Assembly (NCBI RefSeq): GCF_020921035.1
Contig: NC_063154.1
Span: forward strand, 124,001 to 188,000
Source: Rhodamnia argentea
Taxonomy: Eukaryota > Streptophyta > Magnoliopsida > Myrtales > Myrtaceae
DNA length: 64,000 nucleotides
Direction: 5' to 3'
Position numbers and translations under genes: made by a program. The notes beneath the pieces were generated by a model. The model was not told where the DNA came from and did no database searches. It was given only the letters and a program-made list of their open reading frames with translations. Positions 58,640 through 64,000 of the stretch are shown piece after piece. How positions within the stretch are numbered: the first letter of the stretch is position 1; every line of letters begins with the position of its first letter.

Positions 58640-59064
58640 AGCGGCGAGCAGCGAACGAGATCAAGCGGCGAGAGCGAGAGAGCTTGAAGGAGGCGAGCCA
58701 AGGAGATGAGGCGAGCTGAGGTGGCAAGACGAGGCGAGCGAGGAGGCGAGCTGCGGGCCTGAGGGGAGGCTGGCAGCCACGAGGAGAAGATCGGCGTCGA
58801 GGGAAGGCGAGGCGACAGAGCGAGAGACAAAAGCGAGATAGAGAGACTCGGAGAGGGGACGCGCGACAACGAGAGCAAACTGACAGATCGGGGAGGCCGA
58901 AAATTAGGTCACAATTTGGACTTTCAGAATTTGACCCTTTTAACTCCGGACACGCGAGTCCCGCGCGTGTCCGCGCGTGTCTGGGGCACGTCCTGACGTG
59001 TCGGACACCGATACGTGTCCGACACGCGAAAACGTCCTCCATAGGCGTGTCCGTGCTACATTTG
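58640..59064 (+). mobile_element. hAT-like element fragment, right-end type
   Basis: The sequence from about 58895 (AAAATTAGGTCACAATTTGG) through the CGTGTCC-rich run to GTGTCCGTGCTACATTTG matches the right end of the 26083-27190 element in the same orientation. The GA-rich DNA at 58640-58890 resembles that element's core. No left end follows in the right orientation, so it is truncated. It overlaps the probable promoter and leader of TAF9. Confidence 0.65.
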
Positions 59065-59567
59065 CACCGGTCCTCTCTGGAGGGAGGTTTCCGCGTGTCG
59101 GCCCGACAGCGTGTCTCAGGGATAATTTGGGAAAATGGATGGGAAAAAAGGTCAAAAAAAAGAAAAAGAAAAACACATGATCATGCGGTGCAGTGAATTA
59201 TTGAGAAGAAAAGGTCGTACCTTTCACCACTCCACAGCAAAGTTCTTCGAAAGGATCAATGAATGATTGCGAAGAAAAGACGTGGTTTTGCTCTGCTTCG
59301 CTTGTGAATACCTAAGAGTCGCTGATCCCCGACGGGCCTGGGCCTGGGCCTGTCACAACCCAATATCACTAGAGCAATGGCAGGACTCCAATCCAGTTGT
59401 TTACTTGTTTATTTCCTCCTTTGCTTATTTCGTGAGAACTACAACTAAGCGTGTTTCTCTCAGACAACGTAGAAAAGTTGAAAAATTGGAGAATGTTAGC
59501 TCAATTCATGGAAAAGTAGAATTTTGGCACTTGTTCCTGAATTAATACCAAAATTAATATTCTTCAA
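59065..59567. other. DNA between two hAT-like fragments
   Basis: No gene and no clear repeat are visible. It contains poly-A/G runs near 59150-59175. Confidence 0.4.
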
Positions 59568-59703
59568 CAGTTTTATCATAACAATAATAATTTATCATGT
59601 ATATATAAAAATATATAACGTGTCCCCACGTGTCGAAATTCTCTATTTTTTGAGATATCCCGTGTCGCCGTGTCATGTCGCGTGTCATATTGGTGGTACA
59701 TAG
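59568..59703 (-). mobile_element. hAT-like element fragment, left-end type, inverted
   Basis: Read on the minus strand from 59703 it begins CTATGTACCACCAATATGAC and continues through CTCAAAAAATAGAGAATTTC and ATGATAAATTATTATTG, matching the left end of the 26083-27190 element for about 135 bases. It faces the right-end fragment at 58640-59064, so the pair is rearranged, not a simple second copy. Confidence 0.65.
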
Positions 59704-60498
59704 ATTTTTTCCAGAGTTGCTCAGAATGGGTTGATCCGGTTCGGTCCAATTCAATTCTCAATGGATGGATTGGGACCGATGTGCACTTTTAATTGAGGGA
59801 TTCGTGTTCTCTCTTCCCCTATTCTTGATGTTGTTTAAGAGGAGCTTATTACGAAGCTCCATGTCGCTCAATGGAAAAAAAAAAAAACCAAAATTACTTC
59901 TTTTTTTTTTTGTCATAAACCAAAATTACTTCAAAGGGTCAAAACTGTTTTCATTTTTTTTTCCTCACGGATATCCACGGAAAATTAATCTAGGAGATGT
60001 CATTATGAAATTTATTTTTGTTAAATATTTTTTTTAAAATTTTTGATGCTATAGAGATATTATTTTCCTGAAGAAAAGGCCTGTAGCAGGTTACTACCCC
60101 TCGGTTGCGCAAATTCCGGAAAATCAGAGTTTTCATACGACACCAATTATATAACAAGTAATAAATTTATCAAGCCTCATAAACAGGCCCAATCCAACGG
60201 CCCTAGTCACACATATATGGGCCGGACCGTTTTGGGCACGGCCCATCACAATTGATAGGCCCAATTCAACTCTTCGGTGTTTTCTCTTTGTTTCGCTTTT
60301 TCGCTTTTTTTTTTTTTTTTTTTTTTGCCCGAGAGAGGAAAAAACAAATGGAAGAAAACTGATAACTTTGTTACAGTGTCATCTTCTTCACTTCACAGCA
60401 TTTCCCACGACATCGCGACCTGCAATTGCACCGCTCCACATGATCTGAATCTCAGATTCGCACCGTTGGTTCTTTTTCCCGATCAGTCGCGAACGGTA
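59704..60498. promoter_or_regulatory. Upstream region of the zinc-ribbon exon
   Basis: AT-rich with a short duplication of CCAAAATTACTTC (about 59888 and 59923) and a poly-T at 60306-60326. The last 150 bases are probably leader of the exon at 60499. No TATA box is certain. Confidence 0.45.
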
Positions 60499-60755
60499 AT
60501 GTCGCTCGACATCCCTCGCGGCGCCATCAAGCGGCTCCAGATCGCACTCCTAGAGGAAGCGAAAATCCCCTCCTACGACCCCAGCGACCCTTCGATTCCG
60601 CCTCTGCGCTCTTACGAAGAATCGATCGCCGAGTTCGATCCGTGCCCGCCGTATCTGCGTTGCAAGCATTGCAGAGGAAGGCTTCTCAGAGGCGTCAGCT
60701 CCGCGTTCTGCGTCTTCTGTGGGAAAGAACAGTTCGGCGATGTCCCCCCCGATCG
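60499..60755 (+). CDS. First coding exon of a zinc-ribbon protein, remainder not found
   Basis: ATG at 60499-60501 opens 85 codons: a helical stretch AIKRLQIALLEEAKIPSYDP, SYEESIAEFDPCPPYLRC and a four-cysteine zinc-ribbon-like motif CKHCRGRLLRGVSSAFCVFC (C-x2-C-x12-C-x2-C), ending CCC GAT CG at a clean donor GTGAGG. It resembles the N-terminus of an uncharacterised plant protein family, with no known function that I can name. The expected next exon could not be found in the 3.2 kb to the right edge; a foldback element and a new promoter occupy that space. It may be truncated, have a very long intron, or be a gene fragment. Confidence 0.65.
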
Positions 60756-61669
60756 GTGAGGTTTCTGCATCTCATTTTTGGTTTAATGTTGGGTGCTTCA
60801 GCTCTGGAATCTGCGTGAATTTGGGGAAGTTTGGCGGGATTAGATTTTTGTTTTTCTTGCTGCTTAACTCCTGTTACGAAGAGGAAGTAGTTAATATCGA
60901 TTGTATATTCAATTACATGGCAAATGGATCAAAACTTAAAAATATGCTCAACACCATATTGTAATTCATGTTAAAATATGAAAAGCTTAAAAGAAAGCAC
61001 AAATTAGCGATGTCTAACTTTAGAAACCTACAAATTTATTCCATAAAACCACCCACAAGGTCCAAAATCGGATAGATAATTAGATTAAGTTATAATTTTC
61101 AACTTTGAAATAAAGTTTTAACAAATAGGCAGTTAATTGTGTGTTTATAAGCCATTATAACTAGAAATTTCTAACATTTTATATAACTTTTATAAGTGAA
61201 AAAATGAGACGATAAATTAAAAATAACGACCTTCTCCAGGCAAAGTGATAACATGATGAATGATAAGATAATGTTTTTTTTTAGGTAATTTAACGGTTAT
61301 ATTGTGAAATTGATAATTTAAGAGAAATAGAAACAAAAGCAGTTATGCTTAACCAAAAAAGAAACAATATATTGAAGAGAGAGAGAGAGAGAAGGGTATT
61401 TAGGTCTATTGATTGAAAAAATGAGCGTCTTTGCCATAATGGAAGTGAAAATAGCGCGACAAAAAATAAAAATAAAAAATATGTTGGGAGTTTCGGAGGA
61501 CTTGCATAGTCCAATCAACGCCTTGTCTCTCAATACAAGGAATCACAGCTCACCCATGTGCCACGTGGACTATGGGATTGTCTACGGTATATCACCGTGT
61601 CTGTACCATACAACCGAAAGAGAGTTATCCCGCATTCTTTGTGATTTTGATTTATACCACGAAAAACTC
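60756..61669. other. Downstream of the zinc-ribbon exon
   Basis: AT-rich sequence with a (GA)n stretch at 61377-61392. No second exon with matching phase could be supported. Confidence 0.45.
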
Positions 61670-62215
61670 CAAGCTGTTATATTTATACAAGTTTACTCAA
61701 ACCTAATTTTTTTGACTACAAAAATCCTAAATTGGTACGCCTGTAATAAATTTATCAAAAATTAATGTTTTTGATCACAAAAAAGCCTAAACTACTACAC
61801 TTACGATAAATTTACCTCAAACTCATTTTTTGACCACAAAAAAATCCTAAAACCGGTACGCCTATGACAACTTTATCCTTCGATAATTTTCATTAAATTT
61901 TACCCTCAAATTGCTAAGTTATATGACACGTGGAAGTTAACGGGTATACTAATTTATGATTTTTACCATTCATTTATCACGGGTGTACCGGATTGGGCTT
62001 TTTCGTAATATTAACTCTATTTTACTAAAAACTAGCGGAAGATAAATTTATCACAAGTGTACCGGTTTGAAATTTTTAGTGGTAAAAAAAATTAATTTGG
62101 GGTAAATTTGTTATAAATATACTAGTTTGAGGTTTTTCTTGGTCAAAAAATTAATTTAGAATAAATTTGTCACGTGTGTATCAGTTTAAGATTTTCATGA
62201 TATTAACCCTTATAA
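61670..62215. repeat. Foldback element made of repeated ~60-bp units in opposing arms
   Basis: The left half carries about three direct copies of a unit like TTTTTTGACCACAAAAAA, a CCTAAA...GGTACGCC segment and GATAAATTTATC (near 61706, 61765 and 61826). The right half carries about four copies of the same unit in reverse complement (ATAAATTTATCACAAGTGTA, CCGGTTTGA, GGTCAAAAAATTAATTT; near 61977, 62040, 62105 and 62165). Together they form a large imperfect palindrome around 61900-61970. No coding is seen. Confidence 0.7.
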
Positions 62216-63364
62216 TTTAGATTACCAAAATTTTTTGTACCACGCAATTGATCCGATATATGACTAGATGGCAAATGCCATGCCTTCTTGTAACAAGAAA
62301 CCTGGAGTAAAAAATCACAATCTACCAAAGTACGGTGAAATAATCTATGCCATCGAACTAAAAGATTATTGTAGGAAGCCTTTTATCTTAGGTATGATAA
62401 TTCCTTAGTTGAGTATTATACTGTTTTTTTTTTAATTTAAATTTATGTCATTGCGATAAAATGGTGTACGTATTCATAACACCTATTTGCTAATTTACGA
62501 TGATAAGATACAAAGTAGTAAGCATTTCCAAAACGTCTACCAATACTCAAGGAGTTGCATGCAACAGCTTTGGCCAGGAATGATGAAGCGTCGTACTTTT
62601 GTGCGGAAGAAAATTCAATGTTTTACAGTTATACGAGATGAGTGGCGCGCATTTTCCTAAATTTGTCGTAGAATGTTAAAAACTAATGTGTGAGATTTTC
62701 GTTCTAAGTACGAATGAATGAAGTACGCCTTGGTACCACGTCATTTAACATTTAAAAGGCATATGATAATCGACCTTAAGTATTGCATAACGTTGTATAT
62801 TTGGACAAGACGTTGAAAAATATCTCAATATTCGGGAAAGATGCAAATTTTTTTTTTTCATTGGGCAATATTGATGGTTATTTTAAATTTTTTTAAATAA
62901 TTTATTTTTGGTAAAACAAACGGAGCATTTTTTTTTTGAAGTCAATGAATGATGATTATTACGGGATAATCAAATTAGAGAGTGAAAATGGGGTCGCGAA
63001 AAGGTTATTTCATGATTTAGGACAACTAGGGTATTAATATTTTGTGAGTTATTACATCAGCAGTCGGTTTAATGTGGTTCAAAGTCAATGAAAAGAGAGG
63101 TTAATTGCACACCGCATCATGGCGGCTGAAGTATTCCACTGGAGAATCCGAAGAGAATTGAGAATCGAACTACGAAAAATTACATCAAAGGAAGTTACCA
63201 TCTTTTATGGACGGTGGAGAACTTCTTCAGGGCTCGTGGGTGGGCCCCCCTTGGTCATATGCCCCCCCCAAAAAAAAAAGGATAAGTGAAAAAAATGGAA
63301 GAGAGAGAGAAGGCATATATCGTCGTATCTCTCGTTTCAAACGCAGACCCTCTGACTCTCTGAC
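62216..63364. other. Intergenic, upstream of the right-edge promoter
   Basis: AT-rich with runs of A and T (62848-62860, 62925-62937) and nothing recognisable as a gene. Confidence 0.4.
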
Positions 63365-63545
63365 TATAAAACGAAAAAAAGAAGACACGCAGGGGCGCCT
63401 CCCCTCCACACAAATCGCCATTGCTTTCGCCTCCTGCTTTCACCTCCCATCTTCTCTCCCACCTTCTGCGCGGCGCGAGAGAGAGAGAGATACAAACGCA
63501 GCGAGGTCCGACTTCCTCTCTCAGCCTCTCAATCGCTTTGTCCAG
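63365..63545 (+). promoter_or_regulatory. TATA box and non-coding leader exon of the next gene
   Basis: TATAAAA at 63365-63371 is followed by a pyrimidine-rich leader with CT and GA runs, closing in TTTGTCCAG/GTAACG, a strong 5' splice site at 63545/63546. No ATG-led coding frame fits the leader. The sequence after it (to 64000) is T-rich as in a leader intron. Transcription start is probably near 63395. The gene itself lies beyond the window. Confidence 0.6.
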
Positions 63546-64000
63546 GTAACGAATACTTAAGGCTCTCTCTTTCGCATCTCCTCGCTCCACCTGAGATCCG
63601 TTTGCTTTTTCGCATTTTTGTTCTCAGGTTAGATCTTGATCTTCCGTCCGTAATCTCAGATCTGATCGTTTCGCTTCGTTATTGTTGCTGTTCCTCTTAG
63701 ATCGATCTGCTCTTCTTCCTTCTCGTTTGATTTTCCCTTGTTATCTCCACTTCCTACGCCTCGATAGATTAGCCCATGATACCATTTCCAAGAGTATGGG
63801 AGTTGTCCTGTTTCGGTCGCCGCTAGCTCGGATCTTGGTTTAGTCCCTTTCTTCTCATCGTCAGTTTGTTAGATCTATATTTTTTTTAGCGGCGTAACTA
63901 TGGAGTTCTGTGTAGGATTCGTCTAGTGGTGTTTGACTACGTTGCAACTTTCATCATTCCTTGTTACCTAGTTTGGCGGGTTTTTATCGGCGTAATCTTG
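63546..64000 (+). other. Probable leader intron of the right-edge gene
   Basis: It starts with a good donor at 63546, is T-rich and lacks a coding frame. Long leader introns of this type often raise expression in plant housekeeping genes; this is an inference, since no acceptor is in view. Confidence 0.5.

Overview
This is nuclear DNA of a flowering plant. Every recognisable protein belongs to a plant family, most genes have several GT-AG introns, non-coding DNA is AT-rich, and the middle is filled with plant-type transposable elements. The protein sequences look eudicot. A woody eudicot such as a Myrtales species would fit, but nothing here proves the species.

Layout. The left third (1-25 kb) is gene-rich. 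It holds the 3' part of a mitochondrial-type DnaJ co-chaperone (+), a RABA4-class Rab GTPase (-), a bHLH transcription factor of the FBH/bHLH130 type (-), a SURP plus G-patch splicing factor (-), and a TrmL-like SpoU tRNA methyltransferase (+) that carries a hAT-like insertion in intron 2. I rebuilt each gene exon by exon; in every multi-exon model the exon lengths sum to a multiple of three.

The middle (26-48 kb) is a transposon island interrupted only by an intronless DRT100-like LRR gene (-). It contains a 1.1-kb hAT-like element with an 8-bp target duplication, a decayed Ty3/gypsy gag remnant, a 0.77-kb TIR element, an LTR-like fragment, a 10.07-kb Ty1/copia element (35309-45381, duplication GGATG), a 3.55-kb solo-LTR-like insertion (40574-44122, duplication GATAG) nested inside the copia gag, and a 1-kb TIR element with perfect 15-bp ends.

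The right part (49-64 kb) is gene-bearing again: an A20/AN1 stress-associated protein (-), two divergently transcribed arabinogalactan-peptide genes, a thylakoid PsbP-domain protein (+), TAF9 (-), a lone first exon with a zinc-ribbon motif (+), a foldback element made of repeated units, and at the right edge the promoter, leader exon and leader intron of another gene.

The genes serve separate housekeeping, signalling and cell-wall roles, and I see no operon-like or pathway cluster. The least ordinary items are the nested retroelement, the dense AACGG/CCGTT palindromes in the copia LTRs, the divergent AG-peptide pair, the foldback element, and the hAT-like fragment beside the TAF9 leader exon. 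I did not find a convincing new molecular system.
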